A stretch of DNA of 64,000 nucleotides, taken from positions 62,001-126,000 of the forward strand of contig NZ_KB893175.1 in NCBI RefSeq assembly GCF_000374025.1, read 5' to 3'. The notes under the pieces are model-generated. The model saw only the letters and a program-made list of their open reading frames with translations, had not been told where the DNA came from and did no database searches. Both the position numbers and the translations under genes were made by a program. This document shows, piece after piece, positions 16,541 to 25,312 of this stretch (the stretch's first letter is position 1; each line of letters starts with the position of its first letter). Source of the DNA: Spirosoma panaciterrae DSM 21099. Its GTDB lineage: Bacteria; Bacteroidota; Bacteroidia; Cytophagales; Spirosomataceae.

Positions 16541-17747
16541 ATAAATAATCGACAATTCGTTTGCCTGTGATACCGCTCTGTAATTCACGGCGCAGTACAG
16601 CTCGTCGTCGACGTGGATGCGTGGTTATATATTTCACCCGCATTTTAAGACCAAAACTAACCAGCATATACACGCCAAATAACCCAGCAATAATGACGAG
16701 AGAGAATGTATTGGAAATATTCCGGTGTAATAACAAAAACAGAATGGTATTGAATAACGAAACACCACATAGAACGGCTGTTGCACCAATATGCGATAAG
16801 CCGTTATCAAGAAGAATATGATGCATATGATTGCGGTCGGCAGAAAAGGGAGAGCGTCCGGCCAGTATCCGAACCAGAAATACCCGCAAAGTATCGAAAA
16901 TGGGGATAATCAGCACAACAATGGCCAGAATGGGCGCATTGAAAAAAGCGGTAGGCTCATATCGGTAAGATGCATTCAGGCTGACAAATCGAACCGCGAA
17001 GAAAGCCAGCATGAACCCAATAATCAGCGAGCCGGTATTACCCATGAAGATCTTACTCGTTTTCGAGAAGTTGAAGCGCAGAAAGCCTAACAATGCTCCG
17101 GCAAGCGTGAAGGCTAAACAAGCCATCGAGAAATGGTTGGTCATTAAAAACCACCCCCCAAATGTACCGCTGGCAATGGTAGCAATGCCACCCGCCAGGC
17201 CATCAATCCCGTCGATGAGGTTTATGGCATTAGTAAGCGCAATGAAAATGAAACAGGTGAGCAGTATACCAACAATTTCGGCCACATGATGAAAACCCAT
17301 AATGCCATACAGATAATCAACGCGCAGATCGCCGAAGAAAATCAGAATCATAGCTGCCAGAACCTGAAACATGATCTTTTTCGCAGGGTCGATCCCCACC
17401 AGGTCATCCTTGATACCGATAAAAAATAGTATGGTCATCCCGGCAATGGACAGATTTGTCCGGTAAATCTCGGTTTGGTCAATACTTGGCCATAGGAAAT
17501 ACGAAATGAGCAGACCGGCAAAAATGGCGATTCCACCGAAGGTAGGGGTGGGGGTAGAATGCGCCCGACGCTCACCAGGTTTCTCCATGAGTGATTTCAA
17601 CTCGGAGATTTTAATAATAACCGGGATCGCTACGACCGAAACAAAACAGGCGACCAGAAACGATAATACGCACTGGTACAGTCCGAGTGTAAACAGATCG
17701 TCTTTGAATTTATGTTGTAGGTAGGCAATGAATAAGTCGATGTTCAT
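16539..17747 (-). CDS. WecA/MraY-family undecaprenyl-phosphate sugar-1-phosphate transferase
   Basis: 402 residues with about eleven membrane segments. It transfers a HexNAc-1-phosphate from a UDP-sugar to undecaprenyl phosphate on the cytoplasmic face, the first step of many surface glycans. Family motifs are present: DD at residues 114-115 (GIKDDLVGID), NAINLIDGIDGLAGG at 173-187, GNTGSLIIGF, and the HxHH-type RNHMHHILL near 300. The basic C-terminal tail (RRRRAVLRRE) is cytoplasmic. MraY proper is unlikely because no peptidoglycan genes are near, whereas the glycan locus adjoins. It is the distal gene of the minus-strand set 20.2-16.5 kb and ends in the shared terminator. The gene symbol is withheld, since the sugar is unknown. 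Confidence 0.92.
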   Translation of the reverse strand: MNIDLFIAYLQHKFKDDLFTLGLYQCVLSFLVACFVSVVAIPVIIKISELKSLMEKPGERRAHSTPTPTFGGIAIFAGLLISYFLWPSIDQTEIYRTNLSIAGMTILFFIGIKDDLVGIDPAKKIMFQVLAAMILIFFGDLRVDYLYGIMGFHHVAEIVGILLTCFIFIALTNAINLIDGIDGLAGGIATIASGTFGGWFLMTNHFSMACLAFTLAGALLGFLRFNFSKTSKIFMGNTGSLIIGFMLAFFAVRFVSLNASYRYEPTAFFNAPILAIVVLIIPIFDTLRVFLVRILAGRSPFSADRNHMHHILLDNGLSHIGATAVLCGVSLFNTILFLLLHRNISNTFSLVIIAGLFGVYMLVSFGLKMRVKYITTHPRRRRAVLRRELQSGITGKRIVDYL

Positions 17748-17911
17748 AAGGCAGGACGTTAAGATACTGATTCCCTTACTGGGTTTTTCGTCAGTTTGCG
17801 TCGAGTAATGCTACCTAAGCCAACCGGATATTTGGGTTTTGGGGCTGTAAGGAGCATAAAATTCATGGGTTTAGCTAATGAGGCAAAGAAAATCTGATTT
17901 AACGGTAGAGA

Positions 17912-18685
17912 TTACAACTGATTGGTAGGCTCAGGTGGTTTGCTTACATACTGTTTGAGCTTGCGCAAAGGTTTTAACCATAAGGTGAAAAAGTAAGGCT
18001 TGAGCCCGTTAAGCTCCCAGGCCAGCTTGTCTTCCCGGTTTGCACGTAGCCTGTTTTGAAGACTACTGTTACTAATTCCGCCAGCCCGCATCACAATCGT
18101 AACCTCATCCATGTAGGCAATTTTGGCTTTGTTTTTGTGAATGAACCGTAACATGAGTTCGTAATCGGCGGCACTTTTCATGTCTAGTCGAAAGGGGCCA
18201 TATTGCTCATAGAGCCAGCGTTTCGCAAAGAACGAAAGGTGCCCAGGCATCCAACCCCACAGGAAAGCATTTGTGCTGTACCAGCCCGAGCGCCAGTATC
18301 GCTTGAGCTGTTGAGGATTTACCCGGTCAACATAGAGCATATCACCATAAACGGCATCACTGCCTGTTCGTTCGAACGTCGATACCATATGTTCGATCAC
18401 ACGATTGTGCCGATAAAAGTCATCCGCATTCAGTAAACCGATCACTTCGCCAGTAGCCAAACCAATGCCTTTGTTCATGGCATCGTATAAGCCTTTATCG
18501 GGTTCTGAGATAAATCGAGCAATTTTAGTGCCGTACGACTGTATAATCTCGACCGTTCCATCCGTCGACTTTCCGTCCACGATGATGTATTCAATATCTG
18601 GATAAGTCTGATTCAGAATCGATTCGATGCAGTCCCGAATAAATTCTGCACCATTGTAAACAACCGTTATAATAGAAACTTTCAC
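17912..18685 (-). CDS. GT2-family glycosyltransferase
   Basis: 257 residues from a GTG at 18685, chosen because the product then opens exactly with the GT-A start 'VKVSIITVVYNGAEFI' and the GTG overlaps the upstream TGA as GTGA. A longer frame to 18838 only reads through the neighbouring gene. Motifs: 'YIIVDGKSTDGT' and 'GLLNADDFYR', where ADD is the DxD-like metal/nucleotide site. Family members transfer sugars from nucleotide donors to lipid-linked acceptors in the cytoplasm. Tight coupling to the acetyltransferase gene says both act on the same repeat unit. The donor sugar is unknown. Confidence 0.92.
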   Translation of the reverse strand: MKVSIITVVYNGAEFIRDCIESILNQTYPDIEYIIVDGKSTDGTVEIIQSYGTKIARFISEPDKGLYDAMNKGIGLATGEVIGLLNADDFYRHNRVIEHMVSTFERTGSDAVYGDMLYVDRVNPQQLKRYWRSGWYSTNAFLWGWMPGHLSFFAKRWLYEQYGPFRLDMKSAADYELMLRFIHKNKAKIAYMDEVTIVMRAGGISNSSLQNRLRANREDKLAWELNGLKPYFFTLWLKPLRKLKQYVSKPPEPTNQL

Positions 18686-19248
18686 GCCGTTATGGTTCGT
18701 TTTCGGACAAAGGTTGCCGGATTGCCCTGGTAAATACTGTAGGCGTCCAATGAACGTGTGGCCACTGAATTGACCGACAGTACAGAATGCGATTCGCAAC
18801 GGACACCCGCACATACAACGGATTTTGCCCCAATCCAAACCCCATCGGCTAGTGTAATCGGCTGGGTTGTCAGATCAAAGGTTGCGCTTCGGTAATTGTG
18901 GTTGCCCGTCAGAATCATGGCTCCCTGCGATAGGCAGGCATTGTCGCCGATGACTACCTGGCTCAAATTGTCGATCCAAACCTGCTCACCAATCCAGACG
19001 TAATTCCCAATCTCCAGTAACCAGGGATATTTGACATTTAGCGCTGGTTTAATCATCACATTACGCCCGATTTTAGCTCCAAACAAACGTAATACCGCTA
19101 TTTTGAGGCTAACTGGTATAGGTAAATAGGTATTTAAAAAATAGGCGTTCACAAGAAACCAGAGCACAACCCGCCACCGTGGGCCGTGGTCGTACCAGCT
19201 ATTGTCGAAGCGTGACAGGTCTGTTTTTCCGTTGATCTGTTCCGTCAT
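18682..19248 (-). CDS. WcaF-like O-acetyltransferase (left-handed beta-helix)
   Basis: 188 residues. The C-terminal two thirds are hexapeptide repeats ('IGRNVMIKPALNVKYP', 'IGNYVWIGEQVWIDNL', 'IGDNACLSQGAMILTG', 'LADGVWIGAKSVVCAG'), forming the acetyl-CoA-dependent trimeric beta-helix fold. The likely catalytic His lies in 'TGNHNY'. The family resembles the colanic-acid acetyltransferase WcaF, including the opening 'LSRFDNSWYDHGPRWRVVLW'. It would O-acetylate a sugar of the glycan or its lipid-linked precursor. It sits between two GT2 genes and is coupled to the downstream one by a GTGA overlap. Confidence 0.9.
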   Translation of the reverse strand: MTEQINGKTDLSRFDNSWYDHGPRWRVVLWFLVNAYFLNTYLPIPVSLKIAVLRLFGAKIGRNVMIKPALNVKYPWLLEIGNYVWIGEQVWIDNLSQVVIGDNACLSQGAMILTGNHNYRSATFDLTTQPITLADGVWIGAKSVVCAGVRCESHSVLSVNSVATRSLDAYSIYQGNPATFVRKRTITA

Positions 19249-19289
19249 ACTAGTCTTGTTCCTGAATGAACGATCGGTTGAATTGGGAG

Positions 19290-20222
19290 TCAGGATTGAG
19301 TAACCTGTTGCGGGCGAATAGCCCGGAGGTCTTTACCGTACTCGGTTTTAAAGTAGTTGATAATCGCTTCTTTATCGTTACCAATTCGAATGTCCAGTTC
19401 CAGCAGTTTGGCATCGACCAGAAAACGATACCACAAACCTTGTAAAAAGCACCAGACAAACCCCGGCCGGCCATCCAGAAAGCCCAATCGTATAAAGTAG
19501 CGATACACGAAATAGAGGATAGGCCGGGTGAAGTAGGGCATAGACGCATACATTTCCTTTAAAAATCGAATTCGCTGATCCTGCGTTCCAAAAAAACGGG
19601 GTTGTACTTTTTCGGCCTGATCAAACTGATGCCGGTAGTTGAGCAGGTTAATCATTTCCAGAATGGTGTAATGATTGTGCTTCTGCGTCCACCAGGTCAG
19701 GTTGTTCAGGTTATGATCAACAATGTCGTGATCGAAATGTATTGGTTCACCCTTTGTTAATTTTATGTGTTCATCATGCCATACTTGTTCACAAAAACCA
19801 TCCCCTCTGCGCCATAAACGAAGCAGCCAGATCGGATAGAAACCACCGTAGCGTATCCAGCGATTCAGAAAAAATACCCGACGCTTTACATATACACCAC
19901 CAATAGGATCGGGCAATGTATTCAGGCGTTGATTGATTTCAGAAGCTAATTCGGGCATCACGTACTCGTCGGCATCCATACGCATAAGCCAGGCCGTCTG
20001 GAAAGGTGTATGCTCAATGCCATAATTGAACTGAGTTGCGTAATTTACCCAGGCGTTCTGTACGACAACTGCCCCCATAGACCGGGCAATCTCAACGGTA
20101 CGATCGGTCGAAAATGAATCAACAATAAAGATTTTATCCGTAAACGGGAGAAGACTATCCAGGCAGCGAGCAATGTGCTTTTCCTCGTTGTGGGTCAGGA
20201 TGATGACAGATACGTCGGTCAT
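19290..20222 (-). CDS. GT2-family glycosyltransferase, WaaE/KdtX-like
   Basis: 310 residues. 'VSVIILTHNEEKHIARCLDSL', shortened here to its start VSVIILTHNEEKHI, opens the GT-A domain; 'IFIVDSFSTDRTVEIA' and 'LMRMDADEYV' (DAD as DxD) complete the nucleotide-sugar site, and the later 'VDHNLNNLTWWTQKHNHY' is the usual WaaE-group acceptor region. Members add glucose or related sugars to LPS-core or exopolysaccharide intermediates. It leads the four-gene minus-strand set that ends with the WecA-like enzyme, and its promoter should lie in the 132-nt divergent gap 20223-20354. Confidence 0.9.
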   Translation of the reverse strand: MTDVSVIILTHNEEKHIARCLDSLLPFTDKIFIVDSFSTDRTVEIARSMGAVVVQNAWVNYATQFNYGIEHTPFQTAWLMRMDADEYVMPELASEINQRLNTLPDPIGGVYVKRRVFFLNRWIRYGGFYPIWLLRLWRRGDGFCEQVWHDEHIKLTKGEPIHFDHDIVDHNLNNLTWWTQKHNHYTILEMINLLNYRHQFDQAEKVQPRFFGTQDQRIRFLKEMYASMPYFTRPILYFVYRYFIRLGFLDGRPGFVWCFLQGLWYRFLVDAKLLELDIRIGNDKEAIINYFKTEYGKDLRAIRPQQVTQS

Positions 20223-20354
20223 ACTTAAAGTTACTATTTGCTCAATAAATAGCCTTTTTTGCCGGTTTATGTAAAAAAAGCCTTATTTTACCATCACGTT
20301 CTTCTGTGGAAGGATGATGCAATATTATAACTTTTTTTATACTCAGCAAAGCTT

Positions 20355-22337
20355 GTGAAGGCACTTTACATTACAGTCATATTGTTTTTGTACTATTTCA
20401 CCACATCGGCTCAGGTAGTTTTTCTACAGATGCCGCATCCCTACCAGCTTTTTCCCAGAGATGCGAATAATCAGGCCGAAGTGGTGATCAGTGGCATCAA
20501 TTACACGCCCTGGTTTACAAAGATCAACATGGAAGTATGGCGAGAAGATTCACTGATTAGTATTCAAACCAAGCCACTGACTCCCAACGTAGATAGTACA
20601 CTGTTCCGATTTTCGTCTGTGATCAAAGCGGAACGGGCCCAATATACATTTAAGGTGTATGTCTACACACAGACGGATTCGGTCCTGATTGCCAATCAAA
20701 ATGGGGTTGTTTGCGGGGACTTTTTCATCATTCATGGGCAATCCAACGCATTGGCGCTAGCCCAGCTTGAAGAGTACTATTCGTATAGTTTTGATGATAA
20801 ATACTTGCGCAATGCAGGGTATGCAGCAGGTGAATCACCGGATAAAATAGCCTGGTACCCAGCTAAGCAGCCTTATGCCAGTGTAGGTGGATTGGGCCTT
20901 ACGTTACAGCGATTGATTCTACAGTATTACGGTATACCTACCTGTGTGCTCAATGGGGCTAAAGGGGGAACAGGTATTGACGCATTGATGCTTCGCGACC
21001 CCAACAACCACGCCAATCCGAATACAATTTATGGGGATTTGCTCTACAGGGCGAAATGGGCAGGTGCCGCTAAATTGGCTAAAGCCATTATCTGGCGGCA
21101 GGGGGAAGAAGATGCAGGTACAGGTACGAAAAACTATGCTGGAAAGTTTGGAACGCTTTATAACCAGTTCCGGGAAGATTATGGCGACATGCGCCTATAT
21201 GTTGGCCAGATCAACATCCTGAATAATGCTAATCCGCAGGATAGTGCGGCTGCCCTACGCGATTTTCAGCGCCGAACGAAATATTTATTTAAGAACGTCG
21301 AGACGATCGCTACGGTAGGAACGCCTGGATACGATGGCGTTCACTATGAACCGTTAGCGTATCAACGGCTTGCTTTTGAACAATTTCGGCAGATCGCCCG
21401 TGACATTTATGGCTCAAAGGATACGATCCAGATTAATTCGCCTGATATTAAGCGGGTATTTTACAATTCTCAGAAAGATTCCGTCACGATGGAGTTTACG
21501 GATCAGGTACTCTGGAAGAATGACACCACCTTTTTTAATTTCGCGACTGGGCAGGTCCTGATTACTCGCTACCAGAAAGATTATTTTTACCTGGATGGAC
21601 AGCCGGGATTCGTAAAGACGGGTACACCTAGTGGTAACCGGGTAAAGCTCGCCCTGACGCAGCCCGTTACGGCGAAAAGGTTACGGTATTTACCCGCATT
21701 TTTCTCCGATGAGGTATCCGCTTTTTACGATGGCCCTACCCTCCGAAATGCACGGGGTATGCGGGCTTTTTCGTTTGATGTGCCCATTGCCGATGCCATT
21801 GCCACCGTTACGACGCTGGCTGCCAAACCGTTATCCGAAAAGCAAATTCAATTGAACTGGGTTGCCTCGGCTGGATCCGACGTACAAATTCTGGAGCGAT
21901 CCGATACGGTGGCAAATCGGTTTAAGCAGATCGCGGTTCTGAACGGCACCGCTACTACATTTACGGACCCTAATCTGCCGGATATGTATGGGACGTATTA
22001 TTATCGACTGCGGGCCTATAGTAGCGCGTCGGAATCAGTATACAGTAACGTAGTCACGACAAAACCGTTGGTTCTGGGGGTAGAGCCGGCTGAGCCGCTG
22101 GTACAACTGTATCCGAATCCGGTGGCCACTGATCGGATGCTTCATGTGGAGGCTGATCAAATCAGATTTACCGACCTGACACTACGGGATGGAGTCGGTA
22201 GGGTGGTGAAAAATTGGCATGGAAGTGCTGTGAAGGCTTTCTCATTAAGTGTGGCAGACCTTAGTGCCGGGTTCTATATCGTCGACCTCCAAACGACTGA
22301 GGGCCGTTCCATCCGTCGAAAATTGCTCATTCGATAA
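20355..22337 (+). CDS. T9SS-exported SGNH/sialate-O-acetylesterase-like protein
   Basis: 660 residues from a GTG start, with a signal peptide ending near TTSAQ (residue 20). The SGNH (SASA) hydrolase core shows the nucleophile motif HGQSN (Ser130), 'IWRQGEEDAG', and the Asp-His motif DGVHYEP (about 320). A fibronectin-III-like module follows (about 480-570), and the last 80 residues, from 'LVQLYPNPVATDRML' to 'RRKLLIR', are a type IX secretion C-terminal sorting domain. The protein is therefore expected outside the cell or attached to the surface, where it would remove O-acetyl groups from glycans. It lies inside the glycan locus next to an O-acetyltransferase gene, so it may edit the cell's own polymer, though an external substrate is also possible. 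Confidence 0.88.
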   Translation: MKALYITVILFLYYFTTSAQVVFLQMPHPYQLFPRDANNQAEVVISGINYTPWFTKINMEVWREDSLISIQTKPLTPNVDSTLFRFSSVIKAERAQYTFKVYVYTQTDSVLIANQNGVVCGDFFIIHGQSNALALAQLEEYYSYSFDDKYLRNAGYAAGESPDKIAWYPAKQPYASVGGLGLTLQRLILQYYGIPTCVLNGAKGGTGIDALMLRDPNNHANPNTIYGDLLYRAKWAGAAKLAKAIIWRQGEEDAGTGTKNYAGKFGTLYNQFREDYGDMRLYVGQINILNNANPQDSAAALRDFQRRTKYLFKNVETIATVGTPGYDGVHYEPLAYQRLAFEQFRQIARDIYGSKDTIQINSPDIKRVFYNSQKDSVTMEFTDQVLWKNDTTFFNFATGQVLITRYQKDYFYLDGQPGFVKTGTPSGNRVKLALTQPVTAKRLRYLPAFFSDEVSAFYDGPTLRNARGMRAFSFDVPIADAIATVTTLAAKPLSEKQIQLNWVASAGSDVQILERSDTVANRFKQIAVLNGTATTFTDPNLPDMYGTYYYRLRAYSSASESVYSNVVTTKPLVLGVEPAEPLVQLYPNPVATDRMLHVEADQIRFTDLTLRDGVGRVVKNWHGSAVKAFSLSVADLSAGFYIVDLQTTEGRSIRRKLLIR

Positions 22338-22347
22338 GAAACTAATC

Positions 22348-22376
22348 TTGCCTTTTCGGTGGAATACGTAGTTTTG
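22348..22376 (+). promoter_or_regulatory. Bacteroidota-type promoter for the formyltransferase operon
   Basis: TTG (22348-22350), 18-nt spacer, TAGTTTTG (22369-22376), against the known consensus TTG-N19-TAnnTTTG. Transcription would start near 22383, giving a leader of about 20 nt before ATG 22402. Confidence 0.65.
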
Positions 22377-22401
22377 TGGCATTAACATTTGCGAATCGGT
22401 T

Positions 22402-23166
22402 ATGCGCCTTGTGATCCTTACTCAGGATGATCCTTTCTATCTTGCTCGTAATATTGATTATCTATTGAAGAAGTTGCCACCCTATGCCGAAGTGGTAGCA
22501 ACGGTCGTATTCGATGTATCACCATTTGGAAAGCGAGAAACATTTACTGAGAAGATGAAAAAGACCTACGACATCTTCGGCTTCCCATTTTTTGTTCGGT
22601 ATGGTTTCAAGTTCGTTTCATCTAAATTAAACAGTCAGAATAATGTTCGGAAGGTGCTTGCCGACCGGAACATTCCGCTGATTCATATCGAAGGGAATAT
22701 CAACAAAGATGAGAACCTCGATAAGCTTCGGGCTTACAAACCTGACCTGTTTGTATCGATTGCGGGTAACCAGATTTTCAGACAGAAATTGCTTGATGTG
22801 GCAACGCATGGCTGCATTAACCTGCATACAGCCTTGTTGCCCAAATACCGTGGCCTGATGCCTTCTTTCTGGGTGCTGAAAAATGGTGAAACCCACACAG
22901 GGGTATCCGTTTTTTTTGTGGACGAAGGCATCGACAGTGGTCCCATTCTGGTGCAGAAAAAACTGGCTATCGGGAATATGAGCCAGGCTGAATTGATTGA
23001 CGTGACCAAGAAAATGGGCATGGATGCCATTCTGGAATCGATTGATAAAATTCACTCGGGTAAGTACGAACTGATTGAAAATGATGCCTCGCAGATGACG
23101 TATTTTACGTTTCCTACCCGTGAGGATGTGCAGGCTTTCCGGGCTGCAGGAAAGCGATTTTATTAA
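22402..23166 (+). CDS. Sugar N-formyltransferase (formyl-THF dependent)
   Basis: 254 residues. The formyltransferase catalytic triad of the Fmt/PurN superfamily is visible: Asn140 and His142 in 'CINLHTALLPKYRG' and Asp178 in 'DEGIDSGPIL'. The protein lacks the C-terminal tRNA-binding domain of Fmt, and it sits among glycan genes, so it most likely N-formylates an amino sugar such as a dTDP- or GDP-linked amino-deoxyhexose, using N10-formyl-tetrahydrofolate. The aminotransferase at 40.3-41.4 kb could supply the amine. It has its own promoter and is followed 94 nt later by the deacetylase, with a low-complexity stem-loop in between. Confidence 0.85.
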   Translation: MRLVILTQDDPFYLARNIDYLLKKLPPYAEVVATVVFDVSPFGKRETFTEKMKKTYDIFGFPFFVRYGFKFVSSKLNSQNNVRKVLADRNIPLIHIEGNINKDENLDKLRAYKPDLFVSIAGNQIFRQKLLDVATHGCINLHTALLPKYRGLMPSFWVLKNGETHTGVSVFFVDEGIDSGPILVQKKLAIGNMSQAELIDVTKKMGMDAILESIDKIHSGKYELIENDASQMTYFTFPTREDVQAFRAAGKRFY

Positions 23167-23182
23167 AGAAGGACGAAATAAC

Positions 23183-23250
23183 GGAAAGGGAGTGAATGGG
23201 GAATGGATGGAACATGATCCCTTTACTTCCTTTCTCTTTTCTCCCTTTCC
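23183..23250. repeat. Low-complexity stem-loop, element A
   Basis: A purine-rich 5' side beginning GGAAAGGGAG (23183-23192) faces a pyrimidine-rich 3' side ending CTCCCTTTCC (23241-23250); these outer 10 bp pair perfectly and the inner part imperfectly. It fills the gap between the formyltransferase stop and the deacetylase ATG. It is the weakest member of the family described in the findings and lacks the CTGRCGCA tip. Confidence 0.5.
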
Positions 23251-23260
23251 TCCCTTTTTT

Positions 23261-24115
23261 ATGAATATCCTTACGTTTGATATTGAAGAGTGGTTTCATA
23301 TTCTGGACAATGCATCGACCCGCACCGAAGCCGACTGGGGACGTTATGAAACCCGTATTCACCAAAATATGGATTTGATTTTCCAGCTTTTGGAGGATAC
23401 AAAAAGCCGGGCTACTTTTTTCTGTCTTGGCTGGGTAGCAGACAAGCATCCTGATGTGATCCGACGTATCGATGCGGCTGGGTATGAGATTGCTACGCAT
23501 TCGTATGCCCATCAACTCGCCTACGAGCAAACGCCCCAGGAGTTTCAGGAAGATTTAACACGCTCGATCAAACATTTGCAGGATTTAACGGGCAAAAAAG
23601 TTCGGTCGTACCGCGCACCGGGTTTTTCGATAAAAGCCTACAATCGGTGGGTGTTTCCGATTCTGATCGAACAAGGGATCGAGATTGACTGTTCCGTCTT
23701 TTCGGCTCGACGGGCGCACGGGGGCGATGCCTCACTGAATATGTTTGAGCCAGGGTATCTGAATGTGGATGGTACACTCCTCAAGGAGTTTCCTATCAAT
23801 ACGGCTGCCGTAGTTGGGCAGGACCTGATTTTTTCGGGTGGGGGCTACTTTCGGTTGTTTCCATATTCGGTTATCAAAGGGTTGATGCGTCGGTCACCTT
23901 ATGTCATGACCTATTTCCACCCCCGCGATTTCGATGCGGAGCAGCCTATGATTCCTGGCCTAAGTCGGGTACGGCGATTTAAATCCTACTATGGGCTTAA
24001 GGGGTGCCTGCCAAAGCTGAAACAACTCCTCATTGAATTTCCATTCGTTGACCTGGCCGAAGCCGACAAACAGGTCAATTGGGAACGCGTGATTCAACGA
24101 ACGGTTTCGCTTTAG
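23261..24115 (+). CDS. NodB-type polysaccharide deacetylase with DUF3473-like C-terminus
   Basis: 284 residues from ATG 23261; an upstream frame to 23120 only reads the intergenic stem-loop. NodB metal-site motifs: Asp7 in LTFDIEEW, His80 and His84 in 'ATHSYAH', and 'YRAPGFSI'. The C-terminal part ('FSGGGYFRLFPYSVIKG', 'YFHPRDFD', 'LSRVRRFKSYYGL') matches the DUF3473 extension found in exopolysaccharide-locus deacetylases. It removes N-acetyl groups from a GlcNAc- or GalNAc-type residue. No signal peptide is seen, so action on a cytoplasmic, lipid-linked intermediate is likely. It pairs in an operon with the formyltransferase: deacetylation could expose the amine that is then formylated, an attractive but unproven sequence. 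Confidence 0.88.
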   Translation: MNILTFDIEEWFHILDNASTRTEADWGRYETRIHQNMDLIFQLLEDTKSRATFFCLGWVADKHPDVIRRIDAAGYEIATHSYAHQLAYEQTPQEFQEDLTRSIKHLQDLTGKKVRSYRAPGFSIKAYNRWVFPILIEQGIEIDCSVFSARRAHGGDASLNMFEPGYLNVDGTLLKEFPINTAAVVGQDLIFSGGGYFRLFPYSVIKGLMRRSPYVMTYFHPRDFDAEQPMIPGLSRVRRFKSYYGLKGCLPKLKQLLIEFPFVDLAEADKQVNWERVIQRTVSL

Positions 24116-24134
24116 CAGTCGGGGTGAAGGGGTA

Positions 24135-25292
24135 TTATAACTTTTTCCTGCAGATTTTTACGTACTCATCCAGCAATTGCTTCGCTACTATATCAATATC
24201 GTAATACGTCTTTACCATATTGGAGGCATTGGTGGCTACCTGCTGGCGAAGTTGATCGTTGGTGAGTAGGTTTTCCAGACCTTCTGTAACGGCTTCTGCC
24301 GTTAAGTTGCTTAACAGACCAGCAGCTTTGTGTTGGCGTATAGCCTCTCCAAAACCAACTCGATCGGAGACCAGGGCAGGTGTACCCGCAGCCATCGCTT
24401 CCAGTACCGCCATGGAAAAGCCTTCAGAATAGGAGGGAAGCGTAAATAAGTCGGCGTCAACAAGAGCGGCTTTCTTGTCATCACCCGTAAGCATTCCGAC
24501 CAACCGGATCGACCCGCCCAGGTTATGCTGCTCAATAAATTGGCGGGTAGCGGCTTCATACCCATCGTCGGAACCAGCAATGGCTAGTACGGTATCGGGA
24601 TGGTTGATAAGGTAGTCTTTAAAGCCGGGCAGGAGAATATCCAGTCCTTTCTTGATATTCAGTCGGCTCATAAACAGAACCAGCTTTTTATCCGAAGGTA
24701 AATTGAATTTTTGCCTGAATGTTCCTTTGGGAGGAAGCTGCACAAAATCGCTCCGTTTTACACCATTCGGAATAATGACGATGTTGGGATGGCGCTCACC
24801 AAGATAACGCAGTACGTCTTCCTGCTCATCGGTATTGTTGATCTGAACCAAGTCGGCCCGGCGCAAGTAGGCCTTTTGGGCCAACGTATCCATGAGCTGC
24901 TTCTTCCAGTTGTTATGGGCATACACCCAACGATCCAGCACTCCGTGAATGGTTATGACTTTAGCTACTGAACGATCGAGCATAAAGGGAGACAATGTCC
25001 CAAAGTGCCATAATCCATGACAGTGAATGACGTCGTACTCATGGATATGTTCCTTAAGATACTGATAAAGCTCTATAGAAAATTCCCGAAAAAAGCGACT
25101 AATACCAGGCGTTCGCTTGCACAAAATCAACCGGGCTCCTTCGGGTACAGTATAGGGCTTTTCGCCGGGAGAAATTGGACTTAAAATGTCGACCTGATGG
25201 CCATACCGAAGCACAACCTGTGTATGGTCGAAGATGATTTTAGGGGGGCCACCCGTTTGCCAGGTGTATGCACAGATATTTAAAATTCGCAT
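24135..25292 (-). CDS. GT4-family glycosyltransferase
   Basis: 385 residues, GT-B fold. The N-terminal domain starts 'MRILNICAYTWQTGGPPKI'; the C-terminal Rossmann domain shows 'KLVLFMSRLNIKKGLDILL' and the retaining E-x7-E motif in 'YSEGFSMAVLEAMAAG'. It is the last gene of the long minus-strand operon that begins near 47.5 kb, convergent with the deacetylase with only 19 nt between them and no clear terminator. It ends 'YVKICRKKL'. The donor and acceptor are unknown. Confidence 0.92.
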   Translation of the reverse strand: MRILNICAYTWQTGGPPKIIFDHTQVVLRYGHQVDILSPISPGEKPYTVPEGARLILCKRTPGISRFFREFSIELYQYLKEHIHEYDVIHCHGLWHFGTLSPFMLDRSVAKVITIHGVLDRWVYAHNNWKKQLMDTLAQKAYLRRADLVQINNTDEQEDVLRYLGERHPNIVIIPNGVKRSDFVQLPPKGTFRQKFNLPSDKKLVLFMSRLNIKKGLDILLPGFKDYLINHPDTVLAIAGSDDGYEAATRQFIEQHNLGGSIRLVGMLTGDDKKAALVDADLFTLPSYSEGFSMAVLEAMAAGTPALVSDRVGFGEAIRQHKAAGLLSNLTAEAVTEGLENLLTNDQLRQQVATNASNMVKTYYDIDIVAKQLLDEYVKICRKKL

Positions 25293-25312
25293 AGATGCCG
25301 CGAAATAACCGA

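Noticed and set aside
18686-18838. 51-residue N-terminal extension of the GT2 at 17912
   Set aside because: It overlaps the acetyltransferase coding sequence in another frame. The GTG at 18685 gives the exact GT2 opening and a GTGA junction.
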